The notes under the pieces were generated by a model, which saw nothing but the letters and a program-made list of their open reading frames with translations, was not told the DNA's origin and ran no database searches. From NCBI RefSeq assembly GCF_918797505.1, contig NC_092800.1, forward strand, positions 5,208,001 to 5,272,000: a stretch of DNA of 64,000 nt. Direction: 5' to 3'. The position numbers and the translations under genes are program-made. Numbering within the stretch: position 1 is the stretch's first letter; the number at the start of each line of letters is the position of its first letter. Positions 10,851 to 22,400 of this stretch are shown here, in pieces. Source of the DNA: Bemisia tabaci. Lineage: Eukaryota > Arthropoda > Insecta > Hemiptera > Aleyrodidae.

Positions 10851-12391
10851 GCTCATTCAGTCTAGTTGTTCCACCCGAATGAACGCCACATGAACTTGTC
10901 CTTGATTTAGTCTCATTTTCAGAGGGAACTTAGGTAAAGAATTTTTTTGGAATTGTCACCTGATTTTACGGTTTGTATTATGTTCTTTCACTGAGGATAC
11001 TGTAAGGAAGGATGACATTAAAGACAAATAAACTCATGATTAAAAAGAGAAAAAAAGGGAGGATTGTTCGGTGCTAGATCAAAGCTGGCTGACATTTAAA
11101 TTAGTCTATTACCCACTAACACCGTTGCCAAGTGTGAAAAATACTTTTAAAAAATGCATATATTTTGGTAATTATATTTGTCGCAGGCAAATAGTAAAAG
11201 CAGGCATTTCGTCAAATGCATTGGCAAAAAGTCAAATATTCTTACTTGGATTAAAAATCTGATTAATTTTATAATTTTAGACAAACTACTTTAACCGTTC
11301 CTCGTTACTCCTGTTTCATTATAAAAGTATGCATAAAAAATTGTATTTCAAACGATTTTTACTCCTGAACGAACATTATTCTTGAAATTTCTACTCGGTC
11401 ATTAAATATAGAATTCTTAAAATTTTAACATTTAAATATATAAGAAGCATTCGAAGAGGAAGAGACGAGAAGAGTTTGTGAATTTGATGAGTTATTATTC
11501 CGAAAATATTAAAAACTCGTGAGCTCTTCGCCATAAATTTACAAAATTTTGTAAGCTGTTAAAATTTGACTATCTGCCTAGGATTTGATAAAATGCCCCA
11601 TTTGACTAACTGCCTGTGACATCCATACCGAGAAACGGCCGACAGAATTGCATTTTCCCCAAAATCTAGCATCTATGTAGGCAAGTCTGATTTGAAAATG
11701 CCAACTCGCGATCATGAAAAACACACAAGGTGGAGGTGGTAGTCCATGGGAAAGAAGGGGGAGAGGGGTGGCACGAATGGTAGTTTTCGCGCAAGGAACC
11801 GAGGGAGTCCCACTCACTCAAGCCGGGAGAATTTAGAGGGTGGGAAAAAAGAAGGGAATAGAACCAATTATAAACTTTGCGAGGGATGTTTCATTCTGCC
11901 AGACTAACGCACCTGCGACCTATCATACAAACTCCCGTGCCCTCCCCCTCCCGCAGTGCTCTTTCCCCTTAATCTAATGGAAATTCTGGTGCAGGCACTG
12001 ACGAATAAAACTTAACAAATTTTTCAAAACTTCCGCGTCTCTCCTCTTTCTTAAACTTTTAATGATCTTCGCCGGTTAGGGATGTTAATAGAGGACCTTC
12101 AGTCGATTATGCAAGAATATGAGTGTTTTGGGCGCAAGAGTTTAGGCAAAAGTTACCATAGATTTTTTTTTTTTTTTTTTTTTCGCCCCTCTAAGCGTGG
12201 TTTTCAGAATTATACCCGGGCAATCGAAAACGAGAACAGATTATGACTTATGAGCATTCATAGAATTTAATTTGAATGATATCGGTTTTGATCGTCAATA
12301 GCACGATAAAATGATTTTTGCCCCGGTAACATGCTTCTGTTTTGAATAATTTGAACAATTTTTCTTTACTCTTTATGTGCACCGGCTAAAA
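10851..12391. other. Gene-free stretch
   Basis: Unique AT-rich DNA; 11620-11990 is GC-richer. A T run lies at about 12164-12183. No gene recognised. Confidence 0.5.
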
Positions 12392-12633
12392 GTCGTTTTT
12401 CTCACCAAAAAACGTAACTTCAAGTCAATGTTGCCAGCTTTTCTTTATTAAATTGCATTTTTACGAGGAGACTTTTCAGAATTCCTGACTAAAAATTTCA
12501 CGAATTTTTCTCTTGATCCTATGCAAAAATCGGATTTCTTAACGGAGATGATTTACTCTTGTGAAAATTGAATTGTTTAAGCCAATGTTGCAACCTTGGA
12601 ATGAAGTTACGTTCTTCGAGCGGGGAACGACAA
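12392..12633. repeat. MITE family P, copy 1
   Basis: The left end has GTCGTTTTTCTC and AACGTAACTTCAAGTCAATG; the right end is its inverse, with GGAATGAAGTTACGTTCTTC and GAACGAC. Partial relatives begin at 22314 and 27790. Confidence 0.65.
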
Positions 12634-14097
12634 ATAAAATTCTCTAAAATTTCAGAGAAAATCGACATAATTTCATTTTTTTAAATACATAACAACTTAT
12701 CATGCGCGGGGAAAATTAAAACATCCAAAGTGTCCAACATTTCAATGTGCACTAATTTTGCTTTCGCGAACTATGGTACAATTAAAGTTCAACCTTCTTT
12801 GTGTGTTCAACAATACATTCGGTAGAGCTGCCTAACTTTCGTGGTATCCTGTAGACGGGAGATCAGTGCATTTTATCAAGTTGCGTCTCAAAATGACCCT
12901 AAAACTAACAAAAAAAGAATAAAATAGAAAGTATGTATCACAGCATATAAGAGAACGAATAAATTATAGCGTAAGACAATCAATCTCAAAAACGATTGAG
13001 TTAATGCACAAACTCGAGCTTTTGTTTGACAAAAATAAATCCAGGCAATTTGGGGTGAAACTTCTGTGCGTTTTTTTAGTAATAGATCTTCCAGCTGCAC
13101 CTGAGTCTTTACGAGGAGAGAGAAAAAGTGTTGTGCGTGTATGTTTTTTTTTACATTCTCTTATTCCTTAGAAAGTTATGCTATTTTAAACATACTCTCA
13201 ACGAAGGTAGGAAATTGAGACATTTAGGGAGAAAAAAATTGATGAGATTATGTTACAGGACTGAATACGTTATTGCAAAACCGAGAGTAATTAAAAGAAA
13301 ATGATCTAAAAGCGCGTCTACTGTGGTCAGTGTGAGAAAAGAAAATCCATGATGAAAACTTCTGTAATTATCGTTTTTGAATTTATTCTAGACATTAATC
13401 GGAGGAAAAATCAGAAGAAAAATATGTAAATGTCGAGTTTTACTCTCATTCGATGAAAAATTTGCGTGCATTTGCTTTCCGTAAGGAATTAATGGATGAT
13501 TCGTCACGCATCGTTCAGCATAAATTTTAAATATGGAACCTGACATAGGCGATCTATGCCTATGTGTTTGAACCTTACCACGCATGTTGGGTCTGCTATG
13601 CAAACTAAGTCAATAAAAATCAACTGAAACTCCCAGTTTTGGTGAACCCTCAGCTTGAGCTTTATTTTTTGGTCGCAATGAATAATTGGCACGCATTTAT
13701 ATTGCTTCGTCTGAGAGTACTTAAATAGCTGATTTTGCAGTATTTTTTGTAAATTATTTCTGACATGGGAGACAGTATAAAAATATATTAAAAGTGAGAA
13801 AATGCACCGCCTAGTGACGTCATCTGGCAGCATTTCCCATTTAAACGCTCGTGTATTTTAGGAGATTCGGCTATTTTGTCACATCTCCTCTAATAATTCT
13901 CCAATTTAGAAACCAAGGATAATAATAACCAGTTCTCCTAATAATTTCATCTTAAAAACGAGATTCATCAAACTTTAGACACCTGCAAATTCTTCAATAC
14001 TTCTTACTGAGTGAGTACTTACCATGCAGTAAATGCTATCTAACGCGGCTGAATTTGACTCCTCCTCATACCCACCTCACATTTTCAAAGCACCCTG
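12634..14097. other. Gene-free AT-rich stretch
   Basis: Unique AT-rich sequence. An exact TGACGTCA (CRE-type) octamer lies at 13815-13822; the sequence around 13795-13915 resembles part of 53970-54020 and may be repeat-derived. No gene recognised. Confidence 0.5.
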
Positions 14098-14520
14098 TTA
14101 ACATGGCACTTCTTCGTCCATTGCAAGTTGTAAAAAGTTCAATCGAAAAATCCGGGAGGGGTCGGAAAGCTCGCCGAAGCCGGCGGGAAGAACGGGGGTG
14201 GGGGTGGGAGACGGAGTAAAAAGCGGAGGAAAAAGGAAGCAGACAAGTTGCGCGACTGAGCCGTTGTTTTCCCTAGCACGCTTGAGGATCAAATTTATCG
14301 GTCGGATGGCCAGAAAGATGCAGGCACGGAGCCCGGGGGGCGCGGGGGCGGCCAATAAATCTCCCGGCCAAGACACCCTTATGTCTGATAAATCTTTGAA
14401 ATGCGCTTCCTTTCCCCGGCAGAGGGTTGAAAAGGCACAATGGGAAGGACACTCCCTTGTCTCAAGAAAAATCGCCATTACTCCTACCCGAGCCGGGACC
14501 GGGGCCGGAACATCCCCGCG
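14098..14520. other. GC-rich unique patch
   Basis: GC-rich, with G runs (14190-14210, 14333-14348) and a CGGCCAATAA motif at 14348-14357. Frames of 157 codons (minus) and 121 codons (plus) overlap each other here and run into the neighbouring MITE, so they are composition artefacts. It could be regulatory DNA; the sequence alone does not prove it. Confidence 0.4.
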
Positions 14521-14528
14521 CATGCGCC

Positions 14529-14692
14529 CGGTGGCGTGGCGTGCTTTGCGATATATCGATTGATTCGCCATCTAAACCTATGGAAAAGGATCGATGAACA
14601 GGGTGTTCGCAACGAACGCCTTAATAATCGATTCTTTTCCGTAGCTTCAGATGGGGAGGTATCGATAATCGATCATTCACGCCTCGCCACTG
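14529..14692. repeat. hAT-type MITE family K, copy 1 (164 bp, perfect 8-bp duplication)
   Basis: Ends CGGTGGCGTGGCG and the inverse of CAGTGGCGAGGCG. Flanked by identical octamers CATGCGCC at 14521-14528 and 14693-14700, a hAT-type target duplication. The interior carries TATATCGATTGAT, GTTCGCAACGAACGCC and ATCGATAATCGATCATTC. Relatives: 15133, 21855, 31137, 31538, 47347. Confidence 0.92.
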
Positions 14693-14844
14693 CATGCGCC
14701 CCACCGCCCGCTCGGACCATTATTGTGGTTTAATTAATAATAGCTCATATTTCGATTGCTTGTTAGTGTGCTTGAAAATTAGGGGCCGATTCATTGGTCC
14801 TTTTGTCATGTATGAGGGTCCGGTCATCGGCCGAAGTCCTTTCA

Positions 14845-15132
14845 GCGGGCTGATTATATTGACATCGATAGACAAAGTGATGGTCCAAGAGGACGTAGGG
14901 AACATGGATCGTTCCTATTGGTTGAAACTGGTGGTAGTTATGGACTAAGAGGGGCAATGATGAACTGGCCATAGGGTCTCTCGTGAGATGCTGTCAGTTA
15001 GTCTATATTACTTACCTCCTGCGTCCATTGCAACCACCCACTTCCACCAATAAGATCGTCTTATTTCCCTTTTGTTCTCTTTGTCTATCAATCTGTCTAT
15101 AGCTTTGTCTATCAATTTCAATAATCAGCTCG
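14845..15132. repeat. MITE family J, copy 2
   Basis: Ends GCGGGCTGATTATATTGAC and the inverse near CAATTTCAATAATCAGCTCG. The interior has TCCTATTGGTTGAAACTGG and CTCTCGTGAGATGC. The right end directly abuts the truncated family K copy at 15133. Confidence 0.8.
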
Positions 15133-15237
15133 CAGTGGCGAAATATGAATGATCAATTATCGCTTTTGGTATTTGAAGCTATGGTAAAGAACCGATTATT
15201 AAGGTGTTCGTTGCGGACACCCTGTTCATCTTAATCG
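15133..15237. repeat. hAT-type MITE family K, copy 2, truncated
   Basis: Starts CAGTGGCGAAATATGAATG and continues through GAAGCTATGGTAAAGAACCG and GGTGTTCGTTGCGGACAC to CCTGTTCATC, then stops matching; the second half of the family is missing. Confidence 0.75.
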
Positions 15238-15951
15238 GAACAGTGTTTTCCTATAACAATTATCTCAAGTCTGAGAATAATTCCTTGGGTAATCATAAAA
15301 CTAGTGATGATCCTTCAAGTTAGCAACGCTGTTTATCCTTAATTTAAATCCATTAAAAATACTGATTGAAGGTGAGACGTGAGCTAGACAGCGTGACTCA
15401 CTTACTATTGTTTTAAGTGCATTCAAGTGGAGGAAATACGGTGTCACGAACTTGCCAAAATCGCCAGTGCACAAAAACTATCAGTTCGTCGTTTCCAAGT
15501 CAAAATAACTTAAGTGCATTTCAACATTGCAAAATTGTGTGACAGTGTAAAAGTGTCACAAGATAAATCAGATGGATTCATAAAGTTTTTAAAAAAGGTA
15601 ATTTCCAAACACAAGTCCGTCGGTGATTTCGTGGTGATTTAAAAATAGAGGACTGGACTAATTTTACAGCTTGCATTCATAATTGTATGTGAAATTCTCG
15701 TAATACAGAAAATGCACTATTTCTTAAAAGCATACTGCTTCAAATCAAATGACAATTTTTTAAAATATATTTAGGGAAAAAAATTTAGCCAACTTGATAC
15801 AAATCAGGATACCAGAAAAAAGATCACTCAGCTAGTTATTTTTGATCAGATTTATGTTTCTACTAATAAATTAACCTTCCTGCAATAGTCCTTCTTCCAC
15901 TATTTGTGATTTATTTTAACTATTACACCAGTATTCAATGTCTGGTTTTAG
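15238..15951. other. Gene-free AT-rich stretch
   Basis: Nothing recognisable on either strand. Confidence 0.5.
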
Positions 15952-16119
15952 AACACTAAAACTCGAGACGTTCCGACTCAAAAGTGAGTCATCCTCAGTC
16001 GGAGAAGTAATTAAAAATTAAAAAATTTCGAGGAAAAAAAACTGAAACCTATACACGTTGGTGGATGAGATCCGAGAAAATACCCCAAAGAATGAAAAAC
16101 CTTCTCGAGTTTTAGTGTC
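15952..16119. repeat. Small inverted-repeat element U with hammerhead-like core
   Basis: ACACTAAAACTCGAGA at the left and its inverse CTCGAGTTTTAGTGT at the right bound about 168 bp. On the minus strand, 15964-16002 reads CTGAGGA, a perfect 5-bp stem GACTC/GAGTC with a 6-nt loop, then GGAACGTC, the order of a hammerhead ribozyme core (CUGANGA, stem II, GAAA, UH). Stem I is weak and GAAA is GAAC, so activity is doubtful. Confidence 0.6.
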
Positions 16120-18060
16120 GAATTTTTAAAATTCTTGTTTCCCGTTTTCCCCCTTGGTTTTTTTCATGTCACCATTGTCTCGGCCTGCTTCGTAAAAATG
16201 TGTATCTATGTCTGGTCTTGTGGTCTCAAATTGTTTTAAGAGTTAGTTTCCCCGAATTTGAGAGTCCCTATTCTGGCTCAGATTATGCTGAATAATAAAA
16301 AGGCCGAAGAAAGCTGTAATTTTTCATATGCCTCCCTCCGCGAGACCAGTAATCCTCCAGTTTATCATCCTGCTCTATTTACAACACAAGTGGCAGGGGC
16401 AAAAGTGGAAGCAAGCAAATTACGAAATGATTGGTAGCTGGGAAATGATATACAGTCGAGAAGAAACAGAGATAAAAAATGAAATTCACGTTGGTACGTT
16501 TAAGGAAAATATTATTACTCTCCAGAAAGCTGCCAAGTGGTGGAAAAAAGAATCAGATTATAGTCCCAAGGATGTGGTCACATGTATATCAGCTCTATGA
16601 AAAAGGCTGAATTATTCAAGTGCTTAGTATTTTATAAAAATTTGGACGAATCCTAAAACGAGTGACGAACAATGATCTCCATAGATTAATAATTGTATTC
16701 ATGATTCAAAGCACATTAAAGAAAAGTAAAGAAAGAATGAAAGTCACAAAAAAGAAGTATTATAATATCAACGACAATGGAAAAAATCGATAGAGTAATT
16801 GTCATCTTGGATGGTAAAAATTGTGTACATATTGTGATTGGAGCTTTAATGCATTTCTTATAGCCTAATTTTAATTTTACAATGAGACAAAAACTATGGT
16901 TATGCTTGAGTAATATTAGTAACAATGAACGAAAGGCAATCAAGTTCCTTGGGTTAGCAGCAGAGAAATGAACATTTTAAGTACTGGGCTGGAATCCACA
17001 TTCACTTTCATGAAATAATTTTTAGTGTAAACATTTCAATTTGACGATTTCAAAGTCATTTTTTTCCTGTGGTTATATTCGCACGAAACAGAATCGTATT
17101 TGATAAATAAAAAAAATGATTCTTCATGTATTGGGTTTTGTTAGTTGCTTTTTTTTGTTAATTGAAGAAAGAATTACATTTACTTACAGAGCAGCAGTAA
17201 TCGTAAGTTTCCGACGAGGCAATGAAGCGACAATTGGATCCTCATAATTGTTGCCTTCATTATTTTGTTTATGCAACACGCACATCCGTTGAACACGAAT
17301 AGTTGCATGCAGGCGCCGTCTTCAGCGACTCGCTGTTTCGTATAATATGTTGACCAAGGTATTGCGCAAAGGCGCTGTAGGTATAATTTTTAATCGATTT
17401 TTTTTAAAAGTGAAAAGTTATTGTCCATAAGTTGTTAGGACCAAGGCAAAAATCACCAACATTTTCAGTAGAAATTTACAAATTGAGAGAGAAACCGAAT
17501 TTCAACCGTTTTCGATCCTTTCAATTGAATGGGTTTTTTACACCTGAGACGTACAGTTATAGGTACATAAATCTTAATTCATGAAAAAATCCAACTGCAT
17601 ATTGCCTTACGGTGTTCTTTTTAAAGAATCTCTTTTGCCGTCAAACTAACAAACACAGATGACCGCTTCTATCAAACACATTTGGTTGCTCTCCTAATAC
17701 GCCACCTATGCATTACTTTTCAGTCAAAAATTGACTACTCGGATCCCCAATTCAATTGATTTATTCCATCATAGTATGATCTATTTCCCCAAATTATTTT
17801 GTACTATGGGATAATTAATTATTAGTCAAAGATAGAAACTGACCTTGCTTCGACCTGAATTCAAATATTGTAAGAATTAATGAGTCAAACAGGCCATTTT
17901 TCACGAATAATTCCAAATCATGGTCATAAATTACAATTTTTAAGAATTTTTTGCGACAAATCTACGCAAATTTTTCGTTATAGCCCATACTTGGATTATT
18001 AATTCACTTGATGAAATTTCAAACAATATTAAATAAAATAAATTTCGTCCATAGATCTGG
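16120..18060. other. Gene-free AT-rich stretch
   Basis: The 90-codon plus-strand frame at 16328-16600 has no recognisable domain. 17275-17330 (CACGAATAGTTGCATG, CGCCGTC) is a diverged fragment of the tandem unit in the hAT element at 172-1986. The rest is unique. Confidence 0.5.
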
Positions 18061-18427
18061 CGACCCCACACTCAAATAATCTTACCCAACCGTTCCGGCT
18101 CCCGAATCATCCGAGCCGGAGTAATTTTAAGCGACGATGCCAACGCTTTCAAAAATTACCTATTTTACACATGTATAAACAGGAGATTCCCCGGAAAACT
18201 CGGGAAAACCGGCACCGACCCTCGTAAGGAAAACTGGTACATCGGAAGAAAAAACTCCGGAGCCACGTCTTGACTCGGACCGGAGTCTAAATATATCGCT
18301 CCGGGTGTTTTACTATATATTTTAATAAAGGCTTACGAAAGAATAATTAGAGGATAACGCCAACGTCGGGGGGGAGGGGCGGGGGGCGACCGGGGGGGGG
18401 GGGAGGAAGACGGATCGTCGGGAGCGA
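18061..18427. other. Unique stretch with G-rich tract
   Basis: Mixed-composition unique DNA. 18366-18405 holds several G runs, one at least 10 long, that could form a G-quadruplex. Confidence 0.5.
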
Positions 18428-18740
18428 GTCGGGATGAATAAAAACCATCAGGCGAATTTCACAAGTTTCAACAGCTGTGAGTTACTGCGAATTAATCTCC
18501 GAGCTTTCCCGCCGCGGGCCCGATCGGCCAATAATGAAAGCTGCAACTTCGCAGCGTCAGCTCCTCCGTCCCGGGCGACGTTGCCGTTTTTGGTGATTTA
18601 TATAAGTGAACGCGTGTTGTTTTAGGTTAAAAAGGCAACGGTGCGGGCTCAAGTTGGGAGCCTGTTTGTAGCAGTCTGAAGTTCGTCAGCGTTTTGCTGT
18701 CAGCCTTGTTGCGCTGGCTTTTGAAGCGTTATGTCAGGAG
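18428..18740 (+). promoter_or_regulatory. Candidate promoter island (CCAAT and TATA boxes)
   Basis: A GC-richer, CpG-containing unique patch has CCAAT at 18528-18532 (GGCCAATAATG) and TATATAAG at 18599-18606, 71 bp downstream, the usual spacing and order of a core promoter on the plus strand. A start near 18630 would be predicted. No downstream coding exon is recognisable; nested MITEs begin at 18795. This could equally be an enhancer or chance. I infer the function from motifs only. Confidence 0.35.
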
Positions 18741-18794
18741 GCGAGATGATCGGGAGTCGGGTAAGGAATTTGGCCGGAGAAAAGAAATGGTATA

Positions 18795-19660
18795 CTGCCG
18801 TGCTAAGGAAAAACGCCGTATGAGCCTTCAGACGTTGTCCAGTTTCCTCCGATAAATGCCGAATTTATTGGGAAAAATGGGAATATTATTTTCCAAAAAT
18901 TTTAGGCAATTTTGTACGCAATGGGCCTGTTGCATGCAAGAGATACAGCCGCGCGAATAGAAGAGGTTAAATGACACGAAAATTACGATGGTCACATTAA
19001 AAAAGTCTGAAACACACTCCTTACTGCGCAATTTGCGTTGTTAGGACCGTGCTTTTTCAAATTTCCCGCGTCTGGGGGCAGATTTCTAATCACCGGAAAC
19101 GAGGAAATGGCGGGCTCGGTGATTTCCGGAAGATGCCGAATCGTTGTTGTTGTTATTTTTTCCTTCAGTTTTTTTCCAAACCCAACGTGATCTCTTATAG
19201 TGGTCCATATACGCTTTATGCGGTAACCAAATCGATCAACTTTTAAATATCCAACGCAATCCTTCTACATTTCATTTCACGATATCACGGGCTCCGATTT
19301 TTAGGTTATGTTGTCAGTTTTAGTTGACCGGAAATAGCCGCGAGTTGCCGTTAATTGTTTCCGTTAGAAAACTGCCCCCAGACGCGGGAAATTTGAAAAA
19401 GCGCGTTCCTAACAACGTCAATTGCGCAGTAAGGAGTGTATTTCAGACTTTTTTAATGTGACCATCGTAATTTTCGTGTCATTTAACCTCTGAGAAGTCT
19501 ATTCGCACGGCTGTATCTCTTGCATGCAACAGGCCCATTTAATCTATCTGAAACTTTCAAGGAAAAAGATGCAGGAATGTTGTGAAAAATACGTGTTTTA
19601 TCAAGGGAAATTTGGCTGAAGTCTCGATTGTTCAAACGGCGTTCTTCCTTAGCACGACAG
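18795..19660. repeat. MITE family B, copy 2, interrupted (duplication TATA)
   Basis: Ends CTGCCGTGCTAAGGAAAAAC and the inverse TTCCTTAGCACGACAG. Identical TATA flanks at 18791-18794 and 19661-19664 give a 4-bp duplication. Another element (18923-19536) lies in the middle; joining the outer parts gives about 250 bp, the family length. Confidence 0.85.
18923..19536. mobile_element. Nested inverted-repeat element V (614 bp, about 160-bp arms)
   Basis: Arms from GGGCCTGTTGCATGCAAGAG to CCCGCGTCTGGGGGCAG are repeated inverted at 19372-19536 with few differences. AT at 18921-18922 and 19537-19538 may be a 2-bp duplication. Deleting the element restores GCAATTTAATC, matching GCAATTTCATC in the family B copy near 53000. 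The interior is unique and has no transposase. Confidence 0.88.
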
Positions 19661-19665
19661 TATAC

Positions 19666-19780
19666 GGACCGCGTTTAGCAGAAAGGAACCAAGGCACATC
19701 AGATATTGCCAAATTTAACAGGGACAATTTAACTTTCTGCGAGAGAATGTTAATTAGCGGATCCCTTAGAAAATTTTAAG
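19666..19780. repeat. MITE family A, copy 3, truncated
   Basis: Begins GGACCGCGTTTAGCAG then AAAGGAACCAAGGCACATC and TTGCCAAATTTAAC, the family A terminus, and fades after about 100 bp. It starts right at the target duplication of the family B element. Confidence 0.75.
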
Positions 19781-20791
19781 GCTGGAAGGCTGATAAAGAA
19801 TCTGAGCTTGACTTTCGGGGGAAGGTGGGCCAATCCAGGCTTACATGAGTCCTTCTCTATGAAAAAAATAATGATTACAGATTTTCTTTTAATCTTTTTT
19901 TATTATCGTCTGAAAAGTTTGGAACAAACCTGTCTTACGTAGTTCAAAAGTGGGGAGAAGAAGTCGTCTTATATACCGAGATGGGCAAAAGAACCGCTCG
20001 ATACGCCATACATTTTTTTCAATTTTGAGTTAAAATAATCCGGTTTAGGCTGTTGTTCTAATCATTGAAGGGGAAACAGTTTGATAGAGAGGCACTCTCC
20101 CATAATATCAAATTTTTCAAATGGGAATTCCCTACTTGTGACACGCGTCTTGATCACTTCTTTTGCCCATTCCGGCAGGTTTCTTACGATGGAGGAGAGG
20201 GGATTTTTGATAGTTAACTTTTGATCGTAAATTTTGTAAAACGATGATTACACATGTTAGCTTTTTTTCTATATGTATAATCATTTTGAAAGAAAACACC
20301 TCAAATGCAGCCAAGTCGTAATAAATGCTGCAACTCGTACCCCTTTTTCTACAATCATAACATCAGGGCATCAAAACTCATTGTGAACGAACCGGAAATA
20401 AATCAACCCCATCGGCGGATCCAAAACAAATGGCCAATTTTTATATTTCTCTTTCGACACGGAAGATAATCAGCCCATAATTCAGCATTTGACATCGTCG
20501 GTAAACAGTGAGATAGGCGCGGCCACCTATCACCGTATGTTCATTGCTCATTGCGCGGCTCACAAACGCAAATTGACACTCAAATAAAGGGAGTTAGAGA
20601 AATTAGTCGTCGAATTCGACACGATCTATTGAGGAAATATTTATTCGCAGATGAGGTGGTCGGGCGGAAATACAACGCGCGCATAACAATCCAAAAAGGT
20701 ACAGAAAAACAAACAGAAAAGTTATGAAGGAGGCAGAGGAAGTGATTATGAAGTTGCCTATGTTCTTGACAGATGTACGCGTGCGCTTTTA
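19781..20791. other. Gene-free stretch
   Basis: Unique sequence with no recognised gene or element. Confidence 0.5.
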
Positions 20792-21123
20792 CTTCCGTGC
20801 TATGGAAAAACGCTGTGCCAGAACGCTTTCGGAAGTTGCCAAATTGTTCCAGATGAAATATAACCATTATAGATACTTTTTCTTTTAATTTTCAGATGTG
20901 CAAGATCTACCATATTTCCTTAAATGAAAGTCAAATCTACCGGGAAAATTATGAATATTTGTGTTTTTTCAATTTTTCAGACAATTTTGTTCAGGATTCA
21001 ACATAAAATATCTGACAGTTTTAAGGAAAACTATGCAAAACTTTCCTCACAAATACATGTTCTACTCGAGGAGATTTGGAAACTGTCGAGTGTTCATACG
21101 GCGTTTTTCCTTACCAAGGCATG
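20792..21123. repeat. MITE family B, copy 4, diverged and enlarged
   Basis: CTTCCGTGCTATGGAAAAAC and GGAAGTTGCCAAATTGTTCC at the left; CATACGGCGTTTTTCCTTAC at the right. About 330 bp instead of 251, so it carries extra internal sequence (about 20860-20960). No duplication visible. Confidence 0.65.
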
Positions 21124-21854
21124 ATAGGAGTCTGAAATAAACCTAATTCAAACTAACGCTGGCAGAATTCTTTGGCTTCTGGCAACTTGGCAGGTACAAA
21201 TTCAGCACGTTCAACCATCAGAAAATTTATCTCTAGTGAAATTTGCCAAGGAAAAACAAATTTTAAAAAATTCACAAATGAATGATCGCCAACGATTAAA
21301 TCTCCCGTTACTTCCACAGCTCTCCTTGAGATAAAAATGCAAATTGGACGTGGTGCACCGGACGAGAAACACAATTACTCGGAGATGTGGCACCAGCACT
21401 TGATTGATCACACCAGTTTATTTTTTATTGGGCGATTAATATAATAAGGGTGCATTTAGTCCAACCTGCCCATTTTTTTCTTTCCTTTTTATTTGCAGAA
21501 GCTCGTTTTATCTGGATCGTCCCGATCCGGGTTGCGTATGCCTAATTGGGATCAATAAATAAATAAATTAAGAAATAAATAAACTCCGGGAGCGATCTGC
21601 CAGATATCGAGAGGGTGCCGGGATGTCAGTTACTCTCCCGGGATTCGCGTGTCCCTACTCCATTGTATTTTGTGCGTGTGCAAGTGTTTTTTTCTTCTTC
21701 TTCTTCTTCCCTCTTTTTTCGACCATTTTTTTATTTTTTTCTTAAGCGGATTAAACTGTTTTTGCTCCATTTTTCGGCCGGAGCGGAGGCAGAGAAACAT
21801 ATGGGATCGATTATGTCCGATGATATCTCTCTTCCGCTTCTCAATGGGCCGTAT
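21124..21854. other. Gene-free stretch, 21480-21850 GC-richer
   Basis: Contains an AAATA-rich tract (21556-21585), a CTT microsatellite (21693-21711) and a GC-richer unique patch. Overlapping frames of 80-106 codons on both strands have no domains. Confidence 0.5.
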
Positions 21855-22008
21855 TAGTGACGTGGCCTCCTTTTCGATGTATCGATCGATCTGCCATTCA
21901 AACCTACGGAAAAGAATCGACAATGGGGTGATGGCAATAAACACCTTAATAATCGATTCTTTACCATAGCTTCAAACGGAGAATTATCGATAATCACGCC
22001 TCGCCGCC
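21855..22008. repeat. hAT-type MITE family K, copy 3
   Basis: Begins TAGTGACGTGGCC and ends ATCACGCCTCGCCGCC. The interior keeps GAATCGACAATGGGGTG, CACCTTAATAATCGATTC and CATAGCTTCAAACGG. Flanks GGCCGTAT and GGCCGAAT match at 7 of 8 positions. Confidence 0.8.
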
Positions 22009-22311
22009 GGCCGAATTGCTACTCTCGCGCCCGAGATGGGTTTCGAATTAACACGCCGTTAATTTTATTCGCCTTCCGATGCTTAGGGACCTTTCAGTGA
22101 CACTAATTTTGTTGTGTCTCCTTCTTTTTTCCTGTTATTTATTCGTCTGTGTGGTTGAGAGTGTGGAGATTCAGAGCTAAATCTGGGCATTTTTACATAA
22201 TGCTGCTCCTTGAGGAGTCACACTTATTTCTTTCACCGGCGGAGACAATTAAAAAAAAAAATTAAGTTTTGTTTCAAGTACAGTATAGGTCATCGATTCC
22301 GCTGCCCCAAT

Positions 22312-22400
22312 TCGTCGTTTTCCAGCTGAAAGAACGTAACTTCATTCCAAGAATGCCAAATTGACCCAAGCAATTAAAGTTTTAACAACAATATACAAGC
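22312..22400. repeat. MITE family P fragment
   Basis: GTCGTTTTCCAGC and GAACGTAACTTCATTCCAAG match the inverted end of the copy at 12392-12633. No opposite end found. Confidence 0.5.

Noticed and set aside
14098..14571. 157-codon minus-strand frame, possible gene
   Set aside because: A 121-codon frame overlaps it on the other strand, it ends within a MITE, has no domain, and GC-rich DNA lacks stops.
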